Assembly (NCBI GenBank): GCA_026874595.1
Contig: CM049311.1
Span: 63,079,453-63,143,452, forward strand
DNA length: 64,000 bases
DNA from: Sipunculus nudus
Lineage: Eukaryota > Annelida > Sipuncula > Golfingiida > Sipunculidae
Reading direction: 5' to 3'
Of the stretch, positions 12,189 through 25,175 are shown in pieces (position 1 is the stretch's first letter; every line of letters begins with the position of its first letter). Under the pieces are notes generated by a model. It had not been told where the DNA came from. It ran no database searches and saw only the letters and a list, made by a program, of their open reading frames with translations. The translations under genes and the position numbers were made by a program.

Positions 12189-12236
12189 ATTCACAACAGA
12201 CTGTTTCACGGGATGCGACCCGATCATCAGGTGAAT
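12189..12236 (-). ncRNA. Hammerhead ribozyme-like motif
   Basis: Read on the minus strand from 12236 down to 12189, all hammerhead parts occur in order. Stem I 5' strand is ATTCAC (12236-12231). The core is CTGATGA (12230-12224). Stem II is CGGG/CCCG (12222-12219 with 12212-12209), with a six-base loop and a T/T mismatch at its base. Then GAAA (12207-12204, the last A opening stem III), a 3-bp stem III (ACA/TGT) with a three-base loop, a cleavage triplet GUU ending at 12195, and the stem I 3' strand GTGAAT (12194-12189), perfectly complementary to the 5' strand. The tiny stem III fits the small hammerheads known from Penelope-like retroelements, which often act as dimers. No Penelope reverse transcriptase is visible nearby, so this would be a solo or heavily truncated copy. 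The motif is seen directly; activity is inferred. Confidence 0.72.
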
Positions 12237-12429
12237 GTGGTTAGAATCCATATATATATAATGCTTATGTACTATTATTTTCATGAATTCACTTCCTTTG
12301 TGCAAAATAGTGTTGAGAATAGAACAGTAATGTTTTTCATTAGTCAAACTTTAGGATTGTGGGGCTAGCTGCGCCAGAATTCCCATTCATCAAGAAAATT
12401 GCCTTGTGCGCAATTTTACTTGGTTGTTT

Positions 12430-12660
12430 GAACCGAAGCGCCACCTTGTGGTAAACTAGTAATGGAATGGATCGCCGGCAGATGGCGCTGGTGTTCTGTT
12501 TGTTTATGTTCAGCAGAGCAGTGTCCCGTGTATTGAATGCGTGCGTCACTGCCTGTCATGGTACAAGGTGTATTGTTGTGAGTACGAGTCGTCGCTTGGT
12601 GGGGGAGAAAAACAAAGTCGACGTAATTCAGACAGGATCACACGAATGGAAGGTATCAGT
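12430..12660 (+). promoter_or_regulatory. Possible promoter / 5' UTR exon
   Basis: A CpG-richer island (GATCGCCGGCAGATGGCGC near 12470, GAGTACGAGTCGTCGC near 12580) in AT-rich DNA, ending at a plausible donor GAAG|GTATCA near 12653. It could be the untranslated first exon of the ankyrin gene ~4 kb downstream. The 71-codon open frame here matches no known protein. This is weak, compositional evidence. Confidence 0.2.
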
Positions 12661-13640
12661 ATATAGACCCAACTCACTCTGAGGTATACTGAAGACCAGG
12701 TGACACCAGTTGTATCACATAATTCTAAAATAATCAAAAACGACTGCAGTGTACAACTGGTGTATACGTATATATATAAGTACATTGTTATGGTGTTATG
12801 ATAGTGGTTATATATCTGTTAAAATTGTTACGTATCTTTGTTGTATATATTTTGATAGACCACAAAACTTCTCACTTCCAAAGTTCATAGTCTAGCTTAT
12901 AGCCTGTAGAAATTAAAACGCACAAACTGTTATTTTTCTCTCAGGTATATTTAATTGGAAAGTCTCTTTTTGCCAGTGGAAGGGGAGGGGGTATAAGTGA
13001 GGGGAAATTAGGTGCCTGTAAACATTGAAAAAGTAAGGTTTTTGTACATAAAGTGTATCATATATTTGATCAGATGGTCCTAGATGCTGAGATTAAGAAA
13101 AAGAAATACGTTTTTGTACACTATCAAGTTTCCTGGGGCAGGATATGCTGTGCACTTGAACTCTGATATAACAGGAAGTCATTTATTACTAACAATTATT
13201 CATTAGAATAATCTTTTATATCTGTGTCATTGTGTTTCACTCTGTAGTGTCTTTATGATAAACACCGGCAGAGACACTGTTTCCGACCTTTCCTGCCCAG
13301 CTGACTGGGCTGTAACAACACGGGATGCACTGTTCAGAACATAAACCTCAGATAAATCAGATACTGATTCTACTTAAACAGCATATTCCTTCCCTTACCT
13401 GTGTGAGGAAAATTTTACCTAACCCAGTAGGTGAAACCTGGTTTAAAAGTATTTTATCCAGGTTTTACAGGTGTTTTGCCTGGTTTATTACCCATGTTTT
13501 TCCATGTTTATTGCTTTTATCCAGCAGGGCCGAAGTGTAGTTTCTTTCTGATTGGTCCGCAGAAGTTATACACACATTTTGTGATTAATGGTTGCAAACC
13601 AAGTGGGTCTGACCAGATCACCCTTGTCTAAACTGAGGAA
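12661..13640. other. Intergenic, no supported feature
   Basis: No exon or repeat is recognised, apart from short repeated CCTGGTTT/CCAGGTTTTAC words around 13430-13480. Confidence 0.35.
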
Positions 13641-13644
13641 GTCC

Positions 13645-15176
13645 TTTACCACTGACACTAGAACCTTTACCGCTGACACTAGAACCTTTACCACTGACAC
13701 TAGAACCTTTACCAGTGACACTAGAACCTTTACAACTGACACTAGAACCCTTACCAATGACACTAGAACCTTTACCACTGTCACTAGAACCTTTACCAAT
13801 GACACTAAAACCTTTACCACTGACACTAGAACCTTTACCAGTGACACTGGAACCTTTACAACTGACACTAGAACCCTTACCAATGACACTAGAACCTTTA
13901 CCACTGGCACTAGAACCTTTACCACTAACACTAGAACCTTTACCACTAACACTAGAACCTTTACCACTGACACTAGAACCTTTACCAATGACACTAGAAC
14001 CTTTACCACTGACACTAGAACCTTTACCACTGACACAAAAACCTTTACCACTGACACTAGAACCTTTACCACTGACACTAGAACCCTTTACCACTGACAC
14101 TAGAACCCTTACCACTGACACTAGAACCTTTACCACTGACACTAGAACCTTTACCACTGACACTAGAACCTTTACCACTGACCCTAGAACCTTTACCACT
14201 GACACTAGAACCCTTACCACTGACACTAGAACCTTTACCACTGACACTAGAACCCTTACCACTGACACTAGAACCTTTACCACTGACACTAGAACCTTTA
14301 CCACTGACCCTAGAACCTTTATCACTGACACTAGAACCTTTACCACTGACACTAGAACCTTTACCACTGACACTAGAACCCTTACCACTGACACTAGAAC
14401 CCTTACCACTGACACTAGAACCCTTACCACTGACACTAGAACCTTTACCACTGACACTAGAACCTTTACCAATGACACTAGAACCTTTACCACTGACACT
14501 AGAACCTTTACCAATGACACTAGAACCTTTACCACTGACACTAGAACCCTTACCAATGACACTAGAACCTTTACCACTGTCACTAGAACCTTTACCAATG
14601 ACACTAAAACCTTTACCACTGACACTAGAACCTTTACCACTGACACTAGAACCTTTACCACTGACACTAGAACCCTTACCACTGACACTAGAACCTTTAC
14701 CACTGACACTAGAACCTTTACCACTGACACTAGAACCCTTACCGCTGACACTAGAACCCTTACCGCTGACACTAGAACCTTTACCGCTGACACTAGAACC
14801 TTTTCCGCTGACACTAGAACCTTTACCGCTGACACTAGAACCTTTACCGCTGACACTAGAACCTTTACCGCTGACACTAGAACCCTTACCACTGACACTA
14901 GAACCTTTACCACTGACACTAGAACCTTTACCACTGACACTAGAACCTTTACCACTGACACTAGAACCTTTACCACTGACACTAGAACCTTTACCACTGA
15001 CACTAGAACCTTTACCACTGACACTAGAACCTTTACCGCTGACACTAGAACCCTTACCGCTGACACGAACCTTTACCACTGACACTAGAACCTTTACCAC
15101 TGACACTAGAACCTTTACCACTGACACTAGAACCTTTACAACTGACACTAGAACCCTTACCACTGACACTAGAACT
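13645..15176. repeat. 21-bp minisatellite, ~73 copies
   Basis: Head-to-tail copies of a 21-bp unit containing ACTAGAACCTTTACC and ACTGAC. The period is a multiple of three and four of six frames lack stops, so open frames of up to 482 codons appear on both strands (TDTRTFT and LTLEPLP repeats on plus, VSVVKVL and SGKGSSV repeats on minus). These lack a start context, unique flanks or any splice link, and single-base indels (14089, 15066) switch frames, so I treat them as non-coding. Unit variants recur in the same order around 13748-13815 and 14547-14615, evidence of block duplication inside the array. Confidence 0.95.
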
Positions 15177-16567
15177 ATTGATGGGAGTTGGTTCCTTTTT
15201 CATAATCGATCTTTGGTTTGGACAAACCGATCGATGATCGATTATTAATCCTTCAAACAAAAATAAAGAAATGTGCAATTATCTGTGAAACTGTACTCTC
15301 TTAACCCAGCCCAAATGTCTTAGTAATTCTACCTGATGAAAAGAAGTTTTTGCCTTTTTTATATTTTCCTTTTATCACTAAGATATGCTATTTAAAGTTT
15401 CATTTTAATTAATTATAGTAATCAAGAATTAAACCACTGTCCAGGACATCTACTTGCTGGCCCTCACGAATACTCCAGCGTATCATTTTAACTTCACCAC
15501 CAGCTAGGACTTTCATTTTAAAACAATTATGATGACTGCCGACATGCATACTGGTTTCACAGGACTGCCAGAAAAATTACAGGCCATATAATTTTCGGTA
15601 AAAATAAAAAAAAATGATTGAAAGCTAAAAATATGATTACTCATGCGGCAGCGGCAGTGGCACCTGACATCAGTTGAGGAGATTATTTCTAAGAGAATCT
15701 CACAAAATTGGCATAGACCTGGAGAATTATTGAGCATTTTAATGCCATACCGCCCATATTTTGCAATGAATATTTCGTTAGAAAACTCTCCGCTAATTCT
15801 GCAGCTCCCTGCCGGTTCACAGAGGTTTTAATAAGTCCTCCGTTCTCTCATCTACCGTGTCATATACTCGGTTATATACGGAGGTTATTTGGGAACACAG
15901 GTCATTACATGAAGCGTGGAATGTCATAAAAAATGGAAGGGTAATTTTTGTCTGTAACATAAAGACATTCTGGTAAAAACAGTCATGAGTATGATGTAAT
16001 CGATAGTTGCCTATCATAATGGAGCGCTTGAAAGAGGCAGCAAACCGACTGACCTTCGAAAAAACTCAATGATTGGCCCACCACTAACTAGAACCTTTAC
16101 CACTGACACTAGAACTCATATTGGATATGCAGAGCACATCACTCTAAAAAATAGACATTAGGGATAACCTAGGTATCCTAGGTAAAACCTATTGTACTCA
16201 GCCTGGTTTGTAGATTTTAATTTGAATATTGTAAGACAGTGTGTGTTAGTTACATAGTGTTCATGTTCAACCTGTCTTTATGGTCCATATTGACCAACAC
16301 TCTATCCTGATGTTGGATACATCTGAAAATAATGAGAAACACTGTTTTATGGATTTACATGCCAGAGTTAAGGCTCCTTCTGTTCAGGTGTATAGTACTT
16401 CACAAAAAGTGTCCTGTGTGCCATATCAGGTGAAAAGTAGGTCACATCAGGTAACTTTGTTCACTGTGAAAGGATTCACAGACACCAACATGCACACACA
16501 CAGCAGATCACTGTAGATGGCCCATTCATTACAGATGGTATCCTCATATTAGTGATTCTTATTATAG
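15177..16567. other. Intergenic or upstream non-coding
   Basis: Apart from the isolated minisatellite unit at 16083-16113, I see no supported gene. The open frame 16280-16516 has no protein signature. Confidence 0.4.
16083..16113. repeat. Isolated unit of the 21-bp minisatellite
   Basis: One and a half units (ACTAGAACCTTTACCACTGA, then CACTAGAAC) stand alone ~900 bp beyond the end of the main array. Confidence 0.85.
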
Positions 16568-16583
16568 AACATCATCAAGTGAT

Positions 16584-16722
16584 ATGATGGCAGGGCCGGG
16601 GGTGTTCCATGTGGAGTTCGGGATCAATGAAACAGCCTTGACCCGGGCACTAGAGAAGAGAGACTACAAAACAGCTGAGAGCCTGATCAGGAATAATATC
16701 AACCCTTCGTTCTTAGATGAGG
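16584..16722 (+). CDS. Ankyrin protein coding exon 1
   Basis: Begins ATGATGGCAGGG (MMAGPGVFHVEFGINETALT). It encodes a helix pair (RALEKRDYKTAESLIRNNIN) typical of an N-terminal ankyrin-like repeat. Donor GAGG|GTGAGA. TTCTTATTATAG at 16556-16567 looks like an acceptor, so the exon probably begins at 16568 with a short 5' UTR. Confidence 0.85.
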
Positions 16723-19700
16723 GTGAGAAAATTATTCATTATGAAAATCACTCATGACTAATCATGGTAATACTGTGGCATATATACTTAAAAAATGTAC
16801 CTCGTTTTCTTGTTTGACAGTTATCATCACCTGTTGTTTATTTTGATAACCAGCTTGTATGAGAAGGAGATGCTCACACCTTGAATTAATTATTTTGTCT
16901 GTTAAGATAGATAAATTAATTAAAAATTTAGGTACAGTCATTTTTACTCCCCTTGAAATACCTGGGATTTGCTTTAATTGCTTCTATTACAGCACACAAG
17001 CCCAGAAATTGTTGCACCATAGGTAAGAGGGAAATGCATTATAATTGTTTTCAAAATAATAACTTACCATTTGTGGTTATTCTGTGAGCAAATTTAGATA
17101 AACAAACTCTTTAGTGAAACCCTTTTCCATTTGCGAGAAAGGGGCATGGAAGAGAAAAGTGATGACATAACAGATGATACATACACAAGAGGCTTGGAAA
17201 ATTACACAGCCAATGATCAACGGATGATGACACCTTTTTAATAGTGATGATTGCTCTTGCCTGGTACATGCGTGGGCTTCACTATAACATCACGCATTAA
17301 GTCTGCTTCACTGAATGACAGACATGGTCACTAACTAGCTAAGCTGTGTATCATAGATATGTATACAAACAAATCAAACATTCTATAAAATAAATAAAAC
17401 TTTTTAGTAATTCATAATAAAGTATGGTACTGAAAACGATGCCTCTACTTCCTTCTGGCCTCTGTGTAGGTATTGTCTTTGGCAACATTTCGATGTGTGC
17501 CTCATAAAAAAATAATCATTAACAAAACTGGTGGACTGGGCTTTACCAAGAATTACAATAATGTTAATGATTAATACTGCATTTGGTTGTTATTATGTAA
17601 ATTTAAAGAAGTTGATTGAAGCCAGGTGGCAGCATGGTACTGTCACAATAAACATTCAGCAAGATTGTATGGTACCTCATTTGTGTTAACAGAACATGAA
17701 AAGTATTTAAAAACATATACATGACCCTACCATTGATATAAGCATTAAAAACCCTGCATATTTATGATAACCTCTTTATAAAGTGGATCATTTGCAGAGA
17801 TTAAGGAGATAATGCATATCATGAAACACAACATTCACAATATAATTGTAAGGGCTATCAGACTGTCACTGGGGATTAAGATATATTTGTCATTTTTGAC
17901 AACACTTTATGGCTAACAGTTACTGTGTTACTTAAATAACAATAGACCAACCATATGACGTAATATTACACTTTCTAACAACACCCACCACCATGGGCAA
18001 AACATATCCCTTTATAACTCAGTATATTGGTAAATCTCCATGCATGTTTGATGAATTCCTGACCACATACCAGCCACAGGAAATGACTCTTACGTGTGAT
18101 TAAAATTTTGGGTTGAACATTCACACATATTCATATTCTTTTGTGTCACTTTCCTCAACAATTGCTAAGATAAGCAGCTGTGTATAGAGTACAGACTATA
18201 GTGATAATGATGCAATAGAATGGGTTACTATTGCAGTGCAGTTTTCTGTATAACTGGCATCATGACTCAAAACAGGCGCTAGTATAATGCATACTCACTG
18301 AGTCTCTTATTCACAAATAAATACAATAGAGAACATATTTTCTTTAATTAAACAGGATGCTATCAGAGAACCCCTCTGTACATCACCCTCTGTGGCCTTG
18401 ATGAGGAGGAACATGTCGCCCCAAGGAACTTCTACATCGCTAAACTCCTGGCAGAGCAGGGAGCCAGCATTAACTTCAGGGTGCCAACTGTAAGTATGTT
18501 ATAAATCACAGTACAGCAAAATGTCTGTAATATACTCAAAAATGGCATTTATCATAGGGTTTACCAAAGAGAGACAGTAGATAGAAACATTTTTTTCAAG
18601 GTTTTTGTGTGTTAAATTATAATATAAATGCTTTACAGAAATTCTAGAGTGGCAGCTTCTGTATAATATGTATATTTTCATGGCAGTCCATGTTAATTTT
18701 GTACATTTACATTGAACAGTGTTAAGGGCTCTCACAGTTGTTTTACTTGTTGTTGTTGTTTGTTATATATATATAACAAAAAAACCATGGCAGAATCACA
18801 ACTCTCTCTTGTTGAAGGAATTAGACCACTTATTTTAAATAAATGAGAGAACATGAAAACAGTGAGACCATTGAAAATGTGGCAACATGTTCTCTTTCTC
18901 TATTGATAATATTTACTTTTTAACTGCTTTTTATTGGACCATGAATACATTTTGTTCAATGAACATTCAATGCCATAATCAGAGTTTGCGAAATCTTCTA
19001 GTCCTCAGCAGGACAGTGGGTCCTGCTGCAGAAGACTTATTGCCGGTCCTGTCAGATCTCTGTAGGACCTGCTGTGAAGTATGTTAATTCAGTGACCGGT
19101 TACAAACAGAAAGCATATGTAACAATAAGTGTCAATAGTTTCATTGTGAATTTATGAATATAAATAAAACAAACCTCTTTAACATATTCAGATATATTTT
19201 GTTGTATGCAAGACTTCCATGCACTATTTAGCTTACTCCTGCCTTGGAACTAAAGCTGCATTATTTTACCTGTTAATTACACCTATAATACACCTTACTG
19301 AATATCCTCTCAAATTTGTAAACATGTTTATATTTTATATGTGGCGGTTGATAGTGACGTGAACTGACTTTTCCAAAAATAAATTTTATTGTTACTAATA
19401 TTTGTTCCCTTTCTCAATAATATCAATGAACTTGAATGTTATTCAATGTCTATTGACATATAAATAACAATCAGCGATAAAAATATTAGCTTATTATGAT
19501 TTTTTTATGTGTCACAATTACAGACCTGTCTGATTTTATTTGACTGCGCAAGTCAAAATTTCGCTCTTAAACCCGGGCCAGACTTGCACTTAGCGCAGAA
19601 TCATACTCAGAATCAATTCTGAATAGAAACGACCTCAAGCGAGTGGTAACAGACAGGATCCGCTCCGAGAGCTCTGGCACTTAATTAACATGAAATCACG

Positions 19701-22700
19701 TAATTCTTATCATATCAGACATTTAACCTTATGATTATGATCACGTCCTAGACTTTGTCAGTGCCAGGATCAATATTAAATTATACTTTATTTGCGCAAT
19801 TTTACTCAGGGCCTTGTGGTCTTAGTTGAAAAATTAGTTTCATGGACACCGTGAGCTTTTTCCGAACAGCGGGAGCAATATCCGCACACTCATTCCCACC
19901 AAAAATTTTATGAATGAAGTCACGTGAACAGATTCTTACTATGAATATCTGATTGGCTCTCTGGCTATTAGGAGTTGTCACTTAGCCAATCACAGGAATG
20001 TAGGCGTGACAAATCACCAGTCTGTCACCAAAGTCTGTCTGGATGTTAAAAATAGAAACTGACATCGCTGGTTGACAAATATGGATAACGAAAAGAACTC
20101 TTGTTTTGCCGAAAGGCGATGAACATTCACATTATATATGAGCAAATGAAAAGGATTTCCTCTTGTTGATGTTTAACTGCTACTTGCCTAATTTTTAGTG
20201 CAATGTGCGCCTATTATTATCTCTAATTTCATCAAACCAGCGGGAAAACTCTTCTGGTTTTGCAGTGTTTTGCCTGCGTGGCGAAATTGTGAAAATCTTG
20301 TGAATGGTTTGGGAACCGAATTGTCTGGTCTTGATGCCTCTGTTTCAATATGCCACCTTTGATTGACACGCTAATAATTGTCGATGCTAACAACAATTAC
20401 TATGAATTAGTGTGATTCTTGGTGAATTCGTCTTTTATAGAGAAATCAAAACTGCACTAGTGTATCAAGACACTTATATTTTTATTCTGTACACGCTTGC
20501 TGATCAAATGCAACAAGCAACACGAAAACGCAGAGAGTGTTTACACAGAGATTTTTACACATGCTTTATCATAATCTAAGAAAATAGGTCTCTGAATCAA
20601 ACAATATTGTTTGAAAAAGATTGTGCTAAGCCAAAAATTTTTCTTAGGCGGACAATAGGTCCGGCTGAATTAGAGATCCTAATGGACCCTCATATATCTT
20701 GCCGGTCAGGTCCACAGGACCGACGGATTTTGCATACTCTGCATAATCCCTCTGTATGTAGAACATATTGAAGATAATCATGCAAACTTGTATTAAGTTT
20801 GTTTCAGAGTCCTGTGTACTTATTTAACATAATCATGCATTCTGTTACTGACTAAGTTTGTTTCAGAGCCCTGTGTTCTTATTCATTATAATCATGCATA
20901 CTTTTACTGACTTAGTTTGTTTCAGAGTCCTGTGTACTTATTTAACATAATCATGCATACTTTTACTGACTAAGTTTGTTTCAGAGTCCTGTGTACTTAT
21001 TTAACACAATCATGCATACTTTTACTGACTAAGTTTGTTTCAGAGTCCTGTGTACTTATTTAACACAATCATGCATACTTTTACTGACTAAGTTTGTTTC
21101 AGAGTCATGTGTACTTATTTAATATAATCATGCATACTTTTACTGACTAAGTTTGTTTCAGAGTCCAGTGTACTTATTTAACACAATCATGCATACTTTT
21201 ACTAAGTTTGTTCCAGAGTCCTGTGTACTTATTTAACACAATCATGCATACTTTTACTGGCTAAGTTTGTTTCAGAGTCCTGTGTACTTATTTACCACAA
21301 TCATGCATACTTTTACAGACTTACTTTGGATCAGAGTACATGGGGCCAGGTCACAGTGCACTTGAACTTTTAATCAAATTCTACAACAGTTTAACCAGGT
21401 CCAAATCACACCCCATTTCAGGTATAAGGTGAGAGTCTTTTAGGTTAATGATACAGTCTTTTGTGCATGAACCATCTTACCAGTGTGAACAAAACCTAGT
21501 GACAGGGTGACCCAAAATATGAATATTAATAAGACCAAAAAACTCTTAATATAAATATGGCCCTATGAGCCAGCATATGTAAAAAGTAGATCTCATGTTG
21601 TTTGATCAGTTTCATTTTATATTACTTTGTGTAAAGTATGATTGCAGCAGCCACATTGTGTTTCATATTACATGAATTACCTACACCAATATCATTAAAA
21701 TAAAAGGCAAATATACCACATTAGTATATTCAAATACACAATGTACATATATTCAGATTAAATCTTTGCAGGTAATGGATCTATAGCAAATAATAGCATT
21801 AAGGAGTAACATTATTGCACTGGACTGGAGTGGGAGGTCTTGGGTGCAAACCCCACCAGTGCCCCACTGGCAGAATGGTGAAATCCTAGTTGAACCTCAC
21901 AGATAAATGCTGGTGTCTTAACAACAGGATTTGACTTCTAGATTATTCCTAACTCTGTGCATATAAAACGTGAAATCCAGAATGAATAAAAGTAACATAT
22001 AATTCTTAACATATGGTAACCTTCATCATCATTCAGTAGACAGTCCACCATCTGGCCACGGACCAATCCATTAATTAAAAATGATAGATTAAATAGTTAA
22101 CCTATCATTATTGCTACTTAGGGGTATTAAACAGTCACAATTCAAACCGAATATGGGCAACAAAAATCACAATTACTTCAGGGTTCTCTATATAGGTGTC
22201 TCTTGAACTGACCTATTTTTTAGCTCAGCTGACTGAACGTCATCTGAGCTATAGCGATCACTCTTTGTCCGTCATCCATCTGTCTGTTTGTCCATTAACA
22301 GGGCAAAAATCATAACTGCCTGACCTAGAAATTCTAATTGAAAACCCATAGAGATCAATTAATAATCTCCAGAAGACTAAAGTTAGGTCACTGTGACCTA
22401 TATCCTCCAAGCTATGGTGCTCGAAAGTCCCCCCCCCCCAGATTAATTAAAATTTGATGCAAAAGCTCCAGTGTCTGAATAACTAATATATTGATTGCCA
22501 TGATCTTTTCCATGCATATTGATGGTTGAGTGTTACCTCATTACCTGAATACTGGTGGCGCCACTTGTATTTTTCCTAATTCCTATTTTTCTATATTTTG
22601 AGACCTTCAGATGAAGCAGTCCATCCATTTAGAGGGCACAAATCACCATTCGAATCTCCTTAGAAACCTGATATTAGGTCATGGTGACCCATATTTTGTG

Positions 22701-25135
22701 AACTACAGACTACTGAAAACATGATTTTTGAAAACATGGTCATTTTTAGCTCGGCTGACTGCATACAAAAAGGCTTGATATCATGGGAATGGCTGGACAT
22801 ATTTTCATGAAACTTTTTGTCCTTGATGATTTTGAAAAACTTTAATTGCTTGATTAGGGATATCACCTGCAAAATTTGGCATTCAGATGATAAAATTCCT
22901 TTTGTGAATGTCTTCCTATAGTCAGCTGAGTGTCATGACCCATTGGTCACTTGTTAGCTGATCCACACATTTTGAATGTCATTTAATGTTGATTTAACTT
23001 TCGTTCTGCAGAGAAGAAAACTGGAACCCGTACTACCACCTGGTGATTGGTCTGGACAATTTGCTTGTTCGTACTTATTCTCAGCTCCTTGAGCAGACTG
23101 AGAAGCTCATCTACATCTTCCTGTGTGAGTCTTGTGTTGTTCAGATGGCTTTTATGAACAACTGAATACTTAAGTGTCCATGATATTAGAAAGAAATTTT
23201 AGCATAAATATTTGTGTGGAGCGTGGTGGTGTAATGGGCACTAGACTTGTGACCCTCAAGCTTGTAGTTTGGAATCCTGTTCAGACCCCCTTCTTTGCTA
23301 AGACTCCTTGCCAAGGTCTTTACCTCTAAGGGTGCACCCTCTCCCCCTAGGTCATGCAAGGGAGGCAGGCAACATGTAGAATGGATAACCCTATTGTGTC
23401 TACAAAGATATTTGTAAGGGTGCATGCTCCCCAGGGAGCAGGGAAAAGCTACAAGAATGAACAGGCCCTAGACCAGGAATGAAAACTGTTATGTTGGAAG
23501 AGACTCTCATGGGATGATATCACACTGTAAACCAAACCCTTTACCTTTGCCTACTGTAATATCACCAGTTCACAGGTATCTTGAGCATCTTGTTAAAACT
23601 AACAGACATGTTGAAGTAGGAAAGAATTAATAAATCAATCTCTTAATAGACTGAACTTTATCTAATAGTTGGTGACCAGTAATACAATGTTATGTCCGCA
23701 TCCGAACTGGTAAAAATTCACGGGACCCAGGTGTATTGCTATTGATACATTGTTACTGAACCAAATTCAAAACAGAATGTTATGTATACACATTAATATC
23801 TATGAAGTAGGGTTATTTGTTTTTTTTTTGCTATGTCATTTGTCAAGCACAAGATTTGCAAACTGGTTTGTGTATTACCATGCCATATCATGAATCAGTT
23901 CATCTGGCAAGTTGCCTGACTATACTCTGCTTTTGTTGTGGAATCTAAAAATATATGAATTTGCCTAGTTACTACCTAAAAAATATATGCATGATAAATG
24001 AAGCTGTATCATATTGTCTATAAATTCTAAGCATGATCTTGTGTATATTGTAAATTTTTTTCTGGAAGCCTTGAGATGTTGTTATACTGGTATCTGTTAG
24101 TAGAGCATACACAGTTAACAATTGCTATTGGTGGAGTTTTTTTACTTGCAGGTCATGGAGGAGACACCAACCTGACAGACGAATTTCGTATGACGTTACT
24201 ACATCGTAGTCTGGTGTTCAGCAGCGAGATCTCACTCATTGAAATGATCTGTGAGGCCGGCCCTAATGTCAACGCAGTTGGTGTGTGAACTTTTAATATG
24301 TTTATTATTGTGTCTTTAACATGCTCACAATACAAACACATACATGCATTCATATACATATATATTTATATTGATGTCCTGTATTCAGGCCTGAAGCGTG
24401 CAGCCCATTGGAGGTTTTCCTGCAATTTTATCTGGGACCAGTTGCAGATAGTTGGTGATTGACAATAACTGCTACTGATTGACAGTCCGCGACCAGTTGC
24501 AGACCATCTGTGACTGCTTGTGACTGGCTTTCAGCGATCAGTCACAAACTTGAGATCACAGAGTTTCCTGCATTGTTTATTTAAGTTGGAGATGATAAAT
24601 TTGTGTAAATACAAATATTATAATTCAGGATGCCAAGAAAAGCTGTCGTGGAGTGATGCCATATTTCACATCCACAAGCTCATACTAGTCGCTGACTGGT
24701 CACAGACTCAGTCACCTGACCAAAACTACCACAACTAATTGGATGATATATGGTCGCAAGTACCAAATAGCATCAAAAGCAATTGCAGGTGATAGCTACC
24801 ATCACGAGGAATCAAAAGTTTTCTTACATACCAGAAACCTGGCTATCATCTGTAATTGGCAGTCGCAAGTTGTGTTGCAAGGCCCGCTCACTTGTAATTA
24901 TATTTGGCAACCAGTTCAAGATCCTTTGCTATTTTAGTTGCATCACATCACAGCAAAATCACCAGTGGGCAACAGGGTTTAGATTTCATTAGTGGATAAT
25001 GTAGTACTTTTGATCAGTGATTCTAAACCATGTCGGGGGCACACAAATCCAGTGGTACAACCGCTTCATGGAAAAAGCAAGCTTCAGTGGCAAGGAAGTT
25101 AGGTCTGCTTTGAATATGCCCCTATTTCAGTGGTA

Positions 25136-25175
<40 letters not shown>

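Noticed and set aside
13566-15248. Long open frames (169-482 codons) on both strands over the 21-bp repeat
   Set aside because: They follow from a stop-free unit with a period divisible by three. They overlap on both strands, switch frame at single-base indels and lack start or splice context.
15340-15370. Second hammerhead core (CTGATGA on plus)
   Set aside because: No stem II or GAAA follows and no complementary stem I.
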